Below are positions 26,664-35,591 of a DNA stretch of 64,000 nucleotides, one piece after another. Under the pieces are notes generated by a model. It was not told the DNA's origin. It saw only the letters and a program-made list of their open reading frames with translations, and made no database searches. This DNA comes from Planctomycetota bacterium (GTDB taxonomy: Bacteria > Planctomycetota > Phycisphaerae > Sedimentisphaerales > Anaerobacaceae): the NCBI GenBank assembly GCA_022566315.1, contig JADFJC010000005.1:18361-82360 (forward strand), in the 5' to 3' direction. Within the stretch, counting starts at the first letter, position 1; each line of letters opens with the position of its first letter. Made by a program: the position numbers and the translations under genes.

Positions 26664-27332
26664 TCATTCGGTGCCGCGTTTTCTCATCAGAAACATCGTA
26701 TCTACGTTGTCATCTTCCAGATATTTCACCCGCTTTTCCTTGACAAGCTTCAGGCCATCAAACGAATCAAGATACAAACGCCCAAAGTCGGTCTTCCAAA
26801 GCAGCTCATCGTGCCCTCTGTACTTTACCTCGGTATATGTATCGGCATAATACTCAAATCCCCAGATATACTCATTAGTGCATCTGTGGATTTCCATGAG
26901 CACCTTTTGTATATCCGAAGGAACAATATGAATAAGTGTCCCGGAAGTAAACACAAGGTCAAAAAAACCGTCCTTAAAGGGAATATCAAACGCGCTGCCC
27001 TGAATAATATTAATGTCACAGGTATTGGCTTTGCTTCGCTGGACGGCATAGTTGTTTATCTCAATGCCGTACAGGTTTTCAAAGCCCATTTTTTGCAGCA
27101 ACAGCAATTGGTTTCCGATATTCGAGCCGACTTCGAGAATTCTAATCGACCGTTCAAAATCTCCTAAAAACGTCTCATTCAGTTCAGTTCTCATCACGCC
27201 ATAATGCCCTTGATACCTTTTGTCCATATCCTCCAGCGTAAGAGCATTTCGGTCGGTGTACTCTTTGCCGAACTTACCTTGCCAGTGCCGGAGCTGGGAT
27301 GTCATAGCTTTGAGCACTTTCTTCTCCTTCAA
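26664..27332 (-). CDS. Pseudaminic acid biosynthesis-associated methylase
   Basis: A 222-aa SAM methyltransferase-like protein that closely resembles the family named for its repeated presence in pse operons: N-terminal QLRHWQGKFGKEYTDRN, the SAM motif ILEVGSNIGNQLLLLQKMG, then FDLVFTSGTLIHI and a YADTYTEVKYRGHDELLWK block. Biochemical role has not been settled as far as I know. Located between pseC (40-base gap) and formyltransferase 1. Confidence 0.9.
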   Translation of the reverse strand: MKEKKVLKAMTSQLRHWQGKFGKEYTDRNALTLEDMDKRYQGHYGVMRTELNETFLGDFERSIRILEVGSNIGNQLLLLQKMGFENLYGIEINNYAVQRSKANTCDINIIQGSAFDIPFKDGFFDLVFTSGTLIHIVPSDIQKVLMEIHRCTNEYIWGFEYYADTYTEVKYRGHDELLWKTDFGRLYLDSFDGLKLVKEKRVKYLEDDNVDTMFLMRKRGTE

Positions 27333-27372
27333 TTAAGTCTTTATCAGTCTTTTCATTTTCCTTTCACAAAAT

Positions 27373-28554
27373 TCAGGTTAAACAGTGCTCAACTATCGAT
27401 TCGACAATTTCCGCACCAACATATTCCATTTCTGTGTTTTCTAATGCCGGATAAATCGGAATCGATACCTCTCGTTTATAAAATTCTTCCGAGACTGGAA
27501 AATCCCCTTCCTTGAAACCAAAACGCCTGCGGTAATAAGGCTGCAAATGCACAGGAATATAATGCACCTGACAAAATATTTTCCTCTCCCCCAGGTGCTG
27601 AAAGAAAACATCTTTTGCCACCGAAATATCATCAAACTTTATCTGTAACGGATAAAGATGATATACATGCTCAGTCTCAGGAGTCGTTTGCGGTATAATA
27701 AATCTCTCATCTTCACCGAAAATACCATCGTAGTACGCCGCTATCTGCCGTCTCCTTTTAATGAATCTATCAAGCTTCTTCAACTGGCTCAATCCAAGAG
27801 CACACTGGATATCAGTTATTCGATAGTTAAATCCAAGTTCGTGCATTTCGTAGTACCACGGCCCGTCATTCCTGTCCAAAAGTGATTTATCCTTGGTGAT
27901 ACCGTGCATACGAAGCATTTTTATTTTTTCATCCAGTTCCCTGCTATCGGTAAGGACCGCTCCCCCTTCGCCGGTCGTGATATGCTTGACAGGGTGAAAA
28001 CTGAACACCGTTGCATCAGCATATTTCGACGAGCCAATCGGCACAGTTTTGTACTTGGCACCAATTGCATGGCAGCCATCGTCCACTAATTGAAATTCAT
28101 ACTTATTCGCAAGCCGGCGAAGCGATTCCCACTGACAGGGCTGACCGGCATAATCGACCGCGACAACCGCCTTTACTCTGTTTCCACAAGCATCATATTG
28201 CTTCAGCTTCGTTTCCAGTTTTTCGACGTCAATCGTATAAGAGCACGCATCAATATCCACAAAATCCGCTTTCGCTCCCGCATACAGAATACAATTGGCA
28301 CTGGCGAGAAAGGTTATCGGTGTCGTCAATACCACATCGCCGGCCTTCCAGCCGAGAGCCAAACCAGCCAAATGCAGCGACGCGGTCCCACTGCTGAGAA
28401 CCGTGGCGCATTCGGATTCAAATTTTTGACATAATGCTCTCTCGAAATCGCATACATTCGGTCCCTGAGTGAGCCAATCCGAACTTAAAACATCAACTAC
28501 AGACCGGATGTCGCTGTCGTCCACAAACTGCTTCCCGTAAGGAATAGGACGCAT
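27373..28554 (-). CDS. pseC: PseC: UDP-4-keto-6-deoxy sugar 4-aminotransferase
   Basis: PLP aminotransferase that converts the PseB product into UDP-4-amino-4,6-dideoxy-N-acetyl-altrosamine. The 393-aa protein starts MRPIPYGKQFVDDSDI and has SGTASLHLAGLALGWKAGD, VDDGCHAIGAKY and the Schiff-base lysine in FSFHPVKHITTGEGG, followed by MHELGFNYRITDIQCALG, all characteristic of PseC. The first 62 bases overlap the end of pseB in another frame. PLP enzyme of the pseudaminic pathway, step 2. Confidence 0.95.
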   Translation of the reverse strand: MRPIPYGKQFVDDSDIRSVVDVLSSDWLTQGPNVCDFERALCQKFESECATVLSSGTASLHLAGLALGWKAGDVVLTTPITFLASANCILYAGAKADFVDIDACSYTIDVEKLETKLKQYDACGNRVKAVVAVDYAGQPCQWESLRRLANKYEFQLVDDGCHAIGAKYKTVPIGSSKYADATVFSFHPVKHITTGEGGAVLTDSRELDEKIKMLRMHGITKDKSLLDRNDGPWYYEMHELGFNYRITDIQCALGLSQLKKLDRFIKRRRQIAAYYDGIFGEDERFIIPQTTPETEHVYHLYPLQIKFDDISVAKDVFFQHLGERKIFCQVHYIPVHLQPYYRRRFGFKEGDFPVSEEFYKREVSIPIYPALENTEMEYVGAEIVESIVEHCLT

Positions 28555-29536
28555 CGTCTTTCTCCTTATCTTCTACCATCTTCGCCAGGTCCTCCACTTC
28601 CAGCCAATGCTTATTATTATCACTTCTGTAACCGGCAAAACCTGTATTGAGCGGCTTACCGTCTCGCCGCTCAAAGTCACGCTCTACCACATGCGGATAA
28701 ATAACAAACTTGTCCTCAAACTCATAAGTGTGGATGCCGTCATCAGGAGAAACTAAGGTCTCATGAAGTTTTTCGCCAGGCCTTATACCAGTTACTATCT
28801 GTTCACATTCCGGGGCTACAGCTCTGGCCAAGTCCACTATTCTCATACTTGGTATCTTGGGAACGAATATCTCACCGCCGGCCATTTCCAAAAGTGACCT
28901 TAATACAAAACTAACGGCCTCCTCCAGAGTCATCCAAAAACGTGTCATTCGTTCGTCCGTTATGGGAATTTGTCCCTTTTGTCGACATTCCTTGAAAAAC
29001 GGCACAACACTCCCTCTGGAGCCAAAGACGTTGCCATACCTGACAACACTAAACTTTTTACCCTTAGGTGAATAATTATTTCCTGCAATAAAGAGTTTCT
29101 CGGCACATAGTTTTGTAGCGCCGTATAAATTCACAGGGTTTGCGGCTTTATCAGTGCTTAAAGCGATTACTTTTTTCACTCCATTATCAATGGCAGCATC
29201 AATAATATTCGCAGCTCCAAATACATTGGTTTTTACCACTTCAAACGGATTATATTCGGCGGAAGGAACTATCTTAAGCGCAGCTGCATGAATGACATAA
29301 TCAACACCGCTGAAAGCACGGTGCAATCTATTAGAATCACGCACATTGCCGATAAAATACCTCATACAGGGATCATTAAAGCACTTTTGCATTTCATACT
29401 GTTTCATCTCGTCTCGGCTGAAAATTATAAGCTTCCTGGGGCTAAATTTACTTAATACTATTTCGATGAACTTCTTACCGAACGACCCTGTCCCGCCAGT
29501 AACAAGTACAACCTTGTTGTTCAGTGAGTTTTCCAT
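28493..29536 (-). CDS. pseB: PseB: UDP-GlcNAc 4,6-dehydratase (inverting)
   Basis: First enzyme of pseudaminic acid synthesis, an extended SDR acting on UDP-GlcNAc. The 347-aa protein has the NAD(P) loop LVTGGTGSFGKKF, the SDR catalytic YGATK (NPVNLYGATKLCAEKLF) and the PseB-typical MRYFIGNVRDSNRL and VPFFKECRQKGQIPITDERM. The C-terminal 20 residues overlap pseC. It opens the sugar operon; no promoter could be identified in the 283-base gap upstream. Confidence 0.95.
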   Translation of the reverse strand: MENSLNNKVVLVTGGTGSFGKKFIEIVLSKFSPRKLIIFSRDEMKQYEMQKCFNDPCMRYFIGNVRDSNRLHRAFSGVDYVIHAAALKIVPSAEYNPFEVVKTNVFGAANIIDAAIDNGVKKVIALSTDKAANPVNLYGATKLCAEKLFIAGNNYSPKGKKFSVVRYGNVFGSRGSVVPFFKECRQKGQIPITDERMTRFWMTLEEAVSFVLRSLLEMAGGEIFVPKIPSMRIVDLARAVAPECEQIVTGIRPGEKLHETLVSPDDGIHTYEFEDKFVIYPHVVERDFERRDGKPLNTGFAGYRSDNNKHWLEVEDLAKMVEDKEKDDASYSLREAVCGRQRHPVCS

Positions 29537-29680
29537 ATTAATTTCCCTTTGCTTACCAGAAAATACGAGGTCACCTTCTCTGGCTCTCTCGTTTCAACAC
29601 GGTCATTATAAAAATCCACCTCAAGAGCGCCCTTGCAGACGAACAAAACTCCAGGATGACCGCCAGCTTACGTTACATTG
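29537..29680 (-). pseudogene. Possible relic of a cupin-like gene
   Basis: The minus strand has a 47-codon open stretch after a stop, containing HPGVLFVCKGALEVDFYNDR and VETREPEKV. This resembles the strand pattern of the cupin at 15575-16042 (LLVKSGRIRVDLYSDE, then a charged loop). No start codon or histidine motif is present in frame. Weak evidence; could be chance. Confidence 0.3.
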
Positions 29681-29819
29681 GCTTGTAAACATGACGTACA
29701 AGCTCATATATAGGCAGACTCCGTCCCCGTGGGTGTACAAAGATGAAACTGACACCTACGAGGCGCTCTTTACAACAAAGTTATCATGCTTTGATTTTGC
29801 CTAAACTTGTTTTTTATAA
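29537..29819. other. Gene-free spacer upstream of pseB
   Basis: No intact gene. The part next to pseB may contain a decayed cupin fragment (see next entry). No -24/-12 or clear -35/-10 promoter was found, nor a hairpin terminator after the FliT-like gene, so pseB may be transcribed by read-through from the flagellar genes. Confidence 0.5.
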
Positions 29820-30152
29820 CTAAATATTGTCACGATAAGTTGCGATGGTTTTTTTGCCCTTACGGACCCGGCTTAGCTCTTCGGCAGTCTCGGCTTGCTG
29901 AGCTGTAAGAGCAAGACATAGGTCCTGGTATAATTTTCGCAACTCCTCGCGCTGACTTTTAAATTCAGACGATTCAAGAACACCCGACCGGGCGATTTCC
30001 CCTACAAGAGAGCTGGCTTGCTTGCTTAAGACCTCGATTTCATTGATGTTGCCCTGCCGGGCGAGCTCTATTTGTTTTTCCAACAGGTTTTGTAGCTCGT
30101 CCAGCAGATGTATCTGTTCATCTGGAATAATCTCATCACTATCTGTGCTCAT
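29820..30152 (-). CDS. FliT/FlgN-like flagellar chaperone candidate
   Basis: A 110-aa, almost wholly helical, charged protein (HLLDELQNLLEKQIELARQG ... LRKLYQDLCLALTAQQAETA), the size and composition of flagellar export chaperones of the FliT/FlgN type. Its conserved-looking arginine-lysine end RVRKGKKTIATYRDN resembles the FlgN-fold C-terminus. It overlaps the TPR gene by 4 bases (ATGA). A separate FlgN candidate lies at 37680-38225, so this one more likely serves FliD or flagellin. Sequence identity alone would not settle the partner. Confidence 0.55.
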   Translation of the reverse strand: MSTDSDEIIPDEQIHLLDELQNLLEKQIELARQGNINEIEVLSKQASSLVGEIARSGVLESSEFKSQREELRKLYQDLCLALTAQQAETAEELSRVRKGKKTIATYRDNI

Positions 30153-30796
30153 AGCATTCGAGCTCCTGTTTGGGTTCCTTGTTTTGCTTGAGCCAAACTA
30201 TGTTCGGCTTCTTCCAGGAGATTAGCTGCATCTTTGTGGTTCTCGTCCAGGCTTAACAGGTCCAGGAGAATTTTTTTAGACTCCTCGAACCTGCCATCTT
30301 TCATATATAGCGCTGCCAGAGGGAACATAACGGAGATATCGCCCGGGTGCATATTCAAATACATCTCCAGATAGTGGGTAACCTGTGCGAATGAACCCAT
30401 TTGGCAGGAGGCTTGAAACAGACCCAGAAGAGCTATCAGATTATCAGTGTCCAGCTCCAGGCTTTTGAGATACATCTCAAAGGCCCGCTTGTAATCGGCT
30501 CTTTCCTGTGCGATCATAGCGAAGCCCGCGTAGGCCTTGGCGCAATTAGCGTCCAGCCGACAGGCGACCCTGAACGCTATTTCAGCATCATCAAGAAGAT
30601 CCTTTTGCAGGGCCACTACTCCAAGCCCAACGTAAGGACCCGCTTCGTCAGGCGATAAGACGGCTGCTTTTTCGTAGTATTGTTGTGCCTGGGTGTAGTT
30701 GCCGACAGAGGTGTAACAGTCCCCCAGTTCCTGCAAAACTTCGTAATGCTGCGTCGAGTCGTGCTGTTCATCGACATTATTTTCTATTATGTCCAT
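30149..30796 (-). CDS. TPR-repeat protein of the flagellar glycosylation region
   Basis: A 215-aa soluble protein made of about five tetratricopeptide repeats (for example GDCYTSVGNYTQAQQYYEKA, GPYVGLGVVALQKDLLDDAE, AYAGFAMIAQERADYKRAFE). It has no signal peptide and no catalytic motif. It lies between a TPR-tailed glycosyltransferase and the FliT-like gene with short overlaps on both sides, so it probably helps present protein substrates to the glycosyltransferases (inference). Confidence 0.75.
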   Translation of the reverse strand: MDIIENNVDEQHDSTQHYEVLQELGDCYTSVGNYTQAQQYYEKAAVLSPDEAGPYVGLGVVALQKDLLDDAEIAFRVACRLDANCAKAYAGFAMIAQERADYKRAFEMYLKSLELDTDNLIALLGLFQASCQMGSFAQVTHYLEMYLNMHPGDISVMFPLAALYMKDGRFEESKKILLDLLSLDENHKDAANLLEEAEHSLAQAKQGTQTGARML

Positions 30797-32412
30797 TGCA
30801 ATTCTTTTCCTTCGAGTATTTGTTCCGCTTTTTCGAGTAATTTAATCGCCGAGTTAAAATCCTTTTCTTCGCGTTTGACCTTTGCCTCCAGCAGGAGTGT
30901 ATCCACCGTTGGCCGTTGACGGTTGACTTCACGGCTGAGTTCGGCTGCTCGAATGTGGCCGCCGGCTCTGAAAGATGCCTTTGCTGCTAACGTTTTCATC
31001 CACAGTTCGTTTTCATGATGCGCGGTGATATATTCAAACATTTCAGCAGCCTTTGACCAATTGCCGTTCTTTTCTGCTGACCTGGCTTTTTCAAGCAATT
31101 GGTCAAACTGAAACGGTATTTCTTCTGGTTGCAGCCGCCTTATCACAATGCCGGACGCATTCAGAGATTCACGCACCGATAAATTTGGAAACCTCCTCCG
31201 GGCATACTGTAAGTCATTTTTTCTGACCACTACCGCCCAGAGTCTATCTGTTGAATCTTCTAACTCAAATCCCTCGTTGTTGACGGAGCTGTTGACCAAA
31301 GCATGGAGCGAATCCTCTACCCAGAATTCTCTCATGGGAAATCCGCTTGGTACTATGGCAATATATTCACCCTCACATCTGGCTAAAGCTGCGTCTATTC
31401 GCTCGGCCCCAGAAAACAACGGATTAACGAGCACGGGGATTATGTTAGGCATATCGGTGTCAAGTTTTTCGAAATCCGCTGTCGGCAGTGGCATATAAAC
31501 CTCGTATGGATAGAAGGTACGCTGCCAGATAGAACCGAGGGTTGTGCCCGCCTGCTTGTTTAGCCTCTCTGTAATAAAAATGATGGACATATCTCCGAGT
31601 TTAGTCCAGGGTTTGGCGGGCCGGGTGGTTCGTATCGTTAGGATGTTCCTCGTATATTCCTTTTCCTTCTTGCGACACTGCACTGATATTCTGTCACAGT
31701 CACCGTCAGGCTGATAAAATTCACCGGTAATTTCAGGGACATGGTGAAAATCTGAGAAGAAAACCAACCGACGCGTCATATCCCAGTCTATTAAAACGTT
31801 GATGTCCTCGTTATATAAACCCGTTTTTTCAAGCAAATCCTTCCGATGCATAAGGCTTACGTGCAGGACATGATTATAGTACAACATAAAAAAGCGGTCG
31901 AAGTCCCTGCTGATTTCAACGACTTTGCTTAAAACCTTTCGGCTGCCGTCCGGGCAAACCTTACAATACACTTTATACAAATCACTGTATGCGACTTGGC
32001 AGTCGCTTTTGTTTTCAAGAGCATCGACCAGTGTTTCGATGTGATTAGGATAATATAGGTCATCGTCGTCAAGGTAGGCAACGTATTTGCCTTTGGCCCG
32101 AGATAATGCTTCATTAAGCGAATGGGCCTTGCCGCGATTCTCCTTTCTGTCGATAAACATTAACCGCTCGTCACCAAATGAATTAACTATATCGCTTACG
32201 TCTTCACCACCATCGTTTATTACGATTATCTGAAGATTTCGATAACTCTGGCGCACAACACTGGCCAGGGCCCCAGCTAAATATCGGCGCCGATTAAAAG
32301 TTGGAACAAGCACAGTAACGACCGGCCCGGCCTTTTTCTTAGACCACAAAGGCGCCTCATTGCTTTTTGGGGCACTCTCGTAGTTTTCTGACATTCCAGG
32401 AATATCTGACAT
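30787..32412 (-). CDS. GT2 glycosyltransferase with C-terminal TPR region
   Basis: A 541-aa protein. Residues about 30-270 are a GT2 domain: VVTVLVPTFNRRRYLAG, IIVINDGGED, GKAHSLNEALSRAKGKYVAY and the metal-binding LDDDDLYYPNH. A second, less conserved GT-like segment follows (residues 275-420), and residues 430-540 are TPR-like (ARSAEKNGNWSKAAEMFEYI, AKVKREEKDFNSAIKLLEKA). It follows the TPR-GT4 gene by 18 bases. Probable flagellin glycosyltransferase. Confidence 0.82.
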   Translation of the reverse strand: MSDIPGMSENYESAPKSNEAPLWSKKKAGPVVTVLVPTFNRRRYLAGALASVVRQSYRNLQIIVINDGGEDVSDIVNSFGDERLMFIDRKENRGKAHSLNEALSRAKGKYVAYLDDDDLYYPNHIETLVDALENKSDCQVAYSDLYKVYCKVCPDGSRKVLSKVVEISRDFDRFFMLYYNHVLHVSLMHRKDLLEKTGLYNEDINVLIDWDMTRRLVFFSDFHHVPEITGEFYQPDGDCDRISVQCRKKEKEYTRNILTIRTTRPAKPWTKLGDMSIIFITERLNKQAGTTLGSIWQRTFYPYEVYMPLPTADFEKLDTDMPNIIPVLVNPLFSGAERIDAALARCEGEYIAIVPSGFPMREFWVEDSLHALVNSSVNNEGFELEDSTDRLWAVVVRKNDLQYARRRFPNLSVRESLNASGIVIRRLQPEEIPFQFDQLLEKARSAEKNGNWSKAAEMFEYITAHHENELWMKTLAAKASFRAGGHIRAAELSREVNRQRPTVDTLLLEAKVKREEKDFNSAIKLLEKAEQILEGKELQWT

Positions 32413-32430
32413 TTTCTAAATAGCTAAAAA

Positions 32431-34008
32431 TTACACAGTCAAATTGCTCTTGAACTTCGGAACGGAAAATTCTGCCGGTAATCCAATATCTTCAAAACTC
32501 AATTTTTGCAAGTTATTGGAAAACGCGGGCACGACTTGGTGCGAATCTATCTCGCTTTCGAATTGGGTGAAAATGCTGTTGATTTCACTCAACTGTTTCT
32601 GTAACGGATAATTTTCTTCGACGAATCTGCGATACCCTTTGGGGTCATAAGTATCGGAAAGAATCTGCTCGCAGAATTCTTCCGAGATGTTAAATAAGAA
32701 CTCTGACGGAAATATCTCCTCTGCACCCGGGAAATTATGGATGACCGGCTTAAGACCGCAGGCCATTGCTTCTAAAAGTCCCATACCCTGGCTCTCAATG
32801 ATACTTGTCGAAACGATGTAATGTTTGTCCTCAAGCCAGGAACGGACATCTTCCTGCCAGCCGTCGAAGAACACCACATCGCGAAGCTCAAGAGCATCAA
32901 CCATATGCTTTAGGTATTGCTCAAGTGTTCTGTTCTGAAATATCCCCCCGAAGAACAGACGATACTCAGGGTCAATATAGTGCAGCTTTTGCAGGCACTG
33001 TAAAACGAAAGCGGGGTTCTTTACAGTTCTCAGATTGGACAAAAAAGCAATATTCTTGCCGTGCTGCCGCTCGGTAAAAGTAAATCTTTCAATATCTACG
33101 CCGCCGGGGATCGTAACTACCGATGTTTGACTTTCCAGGTTTGGAACCGTGTGGATAAGAGCATCTTTGACAAAGCTGTTGCCAACGGTAACAAGGATGT
33201 CGATATTAGCCCAGTTCATCTGCTCGGGCCATTGCGCATAGGCTTCGTAGCGGTGCAGTCTGACAATATTTTTGCAGACTTTCGGCTGCTTCGAGCCTAT
33301 TACTGCAAGATTTGTGCACCACTCGAACCACGAAATATCACTCCATTTCATTAATTCATACACTTCTTCTTCTGTTTGCTCTTCAAAAACGTGCACTTGA
33401 AAACGTTGCTCTGAAAATTTGATGATTTCATTGAGAAATCCCATACCATCACCACCACAGAAGAAAGCTATCTTAGGTCTTTTGCTGCGAATCACTTCAA
33501 GCATTGGCTTAAGAATCTCCTGGTTGGGCCAGCTTTGCAGTGAGCGGAGAAGTATTTCAATAGCGTTGGCCTTATTATTCTGCTCTAAGAATATATTGGC
33601 GGTTCTGTTTAGTACGTCCACATTCAATATGTCCATCTGCTCCATATTATCGAAAAGCTGCATAGCTTCGTTTGCTTTGCCGACAGCAAGATATGCTTCT
33701 ACAAGGTTCCACACTACTTCTGCGGAGTCCTCTTGGTGGCTCAGGGCTTTGACGAAATGCTCGATGGCTTCATCCGAACGGCCAAGGCAATGCAGAATTG
33801 CTCCTGTATCATTCAGCACTTGGGCGTTGCCGCTGGTCGTGCGAAGATATTCTTGCATACAGGCCAGAGATTCCTGGTACTTACCAGCTTCAGCTAATTC
33901 CAAACCTTTCTCGTAATAATTGGGCTTACAATACGCATTATTTTGCCTTTGCCCACTACTACTCTGCGAAGCACGAGCGGGCGGCTCCGGATTCATACTT
34001 ATTGCCAT
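32431..34008 (-). CDS. TPR-GT4 glycosyltransferase, probable flagellin glycosyltransferase
   Basis: A 525-aa protein with TPR repeats at residues about 30-165 (KGLELAEAGKYQESLACMQE, NDTGAILHCLGRSDEAIEHF) and a GT-B/GT4 domain at 180-490, including AFLSNLRTVKNPAFVL and the donor-binding ESQGMGLLEAMACGLKPV. TPR plus GT-B architecture is that of protein O-glycosyltransferases. The start ATG is preceded by AGGAG at about 9 bases. A sigma-54 promoter at 34070-34085 lies upstream, so this gene begins a glycosylation transcript coordinated with hook genes. Confidence 0.85.
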   Translation of the reverse strand: MAISMNPEPPARASQSSSGQRQNNAYCKPNYYEKGLELAEAGKYQESLACMQEYLRTTSGNAQVLNDTGAILHCLGRSDEAIEHFVKALSHQEDSAEVVWNLVEAYLAVGKANEAMQLFDNMEQMDILNVDVLNRTANIFLEQNNKANAIEILLRSLQSWPNQEILKPMLEVIRSKRPKIAFFCGGDGMGFLNEIIKFSEQRFQVHVFEEQTEEEVYELMKWSDISWFEWCTNLAVIGSKQPKVCKNIVRLHRYEAYAQWPEQMNWANIDILVTVGNSFVKDALIHTVPNLESQTSVVTIPGGVDIERFTFTERQHGKNIAFLSNLRTVKNPAFVLQCLQKLHYIDPEYRLFFGGIFQNRTLEQYLKHMVDALELRDVVFFDGWQEDVRSWLEDKHYIVSTSIIESQGMGLLEAMACGLKPVIHNFPGAEEIFPSEFLFNISEEFCEQILSDTYDPKGYRRFVEENYPLQKQLSEINSIFTQFESEIDSHQVVPAFSNNLQKLSFEDIGLPAEFSVPKFKSNLTV

Positions 34009-34056
34009 CTGTTTTGCTCCTAATTCTTAGAAACCGACCATCCCACGGTCGTAACC
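34009..34056 (-). promoter_or_regulatory. Leader hairpin before the TPR-GT4 gene
   Basis: On the minus strand the leader contains CGACCGTGGGATGGTCGG, a 5-6 bp stem with a short loop, between the predicted transcription start and the AGGAG ribosome binding site. It might stabilise or regulate the message; function unknown. Confidence 0.4.
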
Positions 34057-34069
34057 TTGGTAAGAGTAA

Positions 34070-34085
34070 TGCAAATTCCGTGCCG
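34070..34085 (-). promoter_or_regulatory. Sigma-54 (-24/-12) promoter for the TPR-GT4 gene
   Basis: Minus strand CGGCACGGAATTTGCA compares with consensus TGGCACG-N4-TTGCA: GG and GC are exactly 10 bases apart and only the first T is changed. It is intergenic, 62 bases above the start codon, with room for a start site about 12 bases downstream of the GC. Two sigma-54 activators are encoded in the window. Confidence 0.78.
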
Positions 34086-34206
34086 TTAACCTGTACCGGC
34101 GTATATTTGCAATTTCGCAGCCCCATGCGTAACACTTGTATAAATATCAAACATATTTGTTGTCAAATTACCCAGAAGTCAGCTCTGTCCTCTGCCCTCT
34201 GTCCTA

Positions 34207-35379
34207 TCAGATGAAATCCAGCAGCGACATAGACATAAGTCTTGCAGCCACTGCTAACGACATTTGATATAGAACCTCACGGCGAGAGAGGTCTATAACT
34301 ATTTGGGCGATATCTGCTTCCTGCAGGCGCGTCGCTTCATCTTCGGTATCGTACTTTAGACCTTTTAGACTATATTTGAGGCCATCTAAAAAGCCGATTT
34401 TAGACCCGATAGAGACTTGGGCTTGAACCAGAACTTTGCTTATCTCTTCTACTGAACTTGGTAAGTTGTTTAGCAGCTCTCGAACTTGAGCCTCGGAAAA
34501 CCCTTTTTCATTTTCCAATACGTCCCGAATAATAATGAGTGTGTTGAATATATCATAAGTGCCGGGTACGCTTACCAAATCAACCCCTGTGCTGGTTATC
34601 CCTGTGGTGTCAACGTATAGGACTTCTCCGGTTAGCGAATTCGTCACAGCTGTGTTGACACCTCCAGCAGCTATCCAAGTGGCCCCATCGTCGATAGAGA
34701 GTTCATAGCCACCACTGTCTCTTACTGTCAGCCACACCCCACCGCGAACACTCGATGTCCCCGTACCGGTTTTGGCACCGGTATCACCAATAAAAATAGG
34801 GTCACTGCGGTCGTTGGAGCGAAAAATATTATCGCCTATGTAGAAGGCCGATGATTCCAAACCGGGAGCTACTTCTATATCTCTGCTCTCGAGACTACCC
34901 TGATAAGTTACTTTGGTGATTTTTCCGTTCGTACGTTCTATCATATATGGCGCAGAGTCCGTATCGCTTCCACCAAAGAGGTATTGGTTCATGCGTTGAG
35001 TGTTAGCCAATGAGACTATCTGCTCTAATATATCGTCGATTCCTTCTGCTGTCCTTTTTCTTGCTGCTTCGTCATAGATGCCACTGGTAATTTGAGTTAG
35101 ACGTATTTGCATCTCCACAAGACCTGACGTTATATTATTGAGAATGGTGGAGGAAAACTCCAGGATGCTGGCGACTTCCGAGAGGTTGTTTATATAATTT
35201 CCCAGGGACTTTTCATTGCTATTGAGCCCTAAAACACGATAGGCGGCAGCAGGGTCATCAGAGACTCGATTTATCCGTGAGCCTGTAGATATTTGTTCCT
35301 GTAGCTTAGCCATCGCATTCGTATGAAGATACAATGCAAAGCTGACGTTATTATAAATATTATTCAGTGATCCACTCAT
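34207..35379 (-). CDS. flgL: Hook-filament junction protein FlgL
   Basis: FlgL (HAP3) joins the hook to the flagellin filament. The 390-aa protein has the flagellin-like N-terminus (LYLHTNAMAKLQEQISTGSR, INRVSDDPAAAYRVLGLN) and C-terminal helices (EDEATRLQEADIAQIVIDLS). The central part (residues 170-290) with GGVWLTVRDSGGYELSIDDG is an extra exposed domain making it longer than enterobacterial FlgL (317 aa). It follows flgK in the usual order, but repeat DNA separates them by about 210 bases. Confidence 0.95.
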   Translation of the reverse strand: MSGSLNNIYNNVSFALYLHTNAMAKLQEQISTGSRINRVSDDPAAAYRVLGLNSNEKSLGNYINNLSEVASILEFSSTILNNITSGLVEMQIRLTQITSGIYDEAARKRTAEGIDDILEQIVSLANTQRMNQYLFGGSDTDSAPYMIERTNGKITKVTYQGSLESRDIEVAPGLESSAFYIGDNIFRSNDRSDPIFIGDTGAKTGTGTSSVRGGVWLTVRDSGGYELSIDDGATWIAAGGVNTAVTNSLTGEVLYVDTTGITSTGVDLVSVPGTYDIFNTLIIIRDVLENEKGFSEAQVRELLNNLPSSVEEISKVLVQAQVSIGSKIGFLDGLKYSLKGLKYDTEDEATRLQEADIAQIVIDLSRREVLYQMSLAVAARLMSMSLLDFI

Positions 35380-35397
35380 TTTTCGTATCTTATATAG

Positions 35398-35585
35398 TAG
35401 TGACTAAAGTGAGCTAAAGATTCAGGCTATCAGCGTATCAGGCCCCTAAGGGGTGGGTATCAGGGTTATCAGAACATCAGGCTCGTTTTTCCACCGTAAG
35501 GTGTCCTGTGAACTGATACCCTAATATACTGGTAACCTGCATCCTGATTTCCTGATATGCTGATATCCAAACTTTAGACGCTTTA
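35398..35585. repeat. Word-repeat spacer (ATCAGG family) between flgK and flgL
   Basis: Contains ACTAAAGTGAGCTAAAG, repeated TATCAGG/CTGATA words (TATCAGGGTTATCAG, GAACATCAGG, TCCTGATATGCTGATAT), the palindrome CCCCTAAGGGG and the block CCACCGTAAGGTGTCC that recurs near 63434. No promoter recognised. Confidence 0.75.
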
Positions 35586-35591
35586 TGTTTT

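Noticed and set aside
28011-28434. Antisense ORFs across pseC/pseB (for example 28011..28397)
   Set aside because: Antisense to conserved coding sequence, with no domain match.
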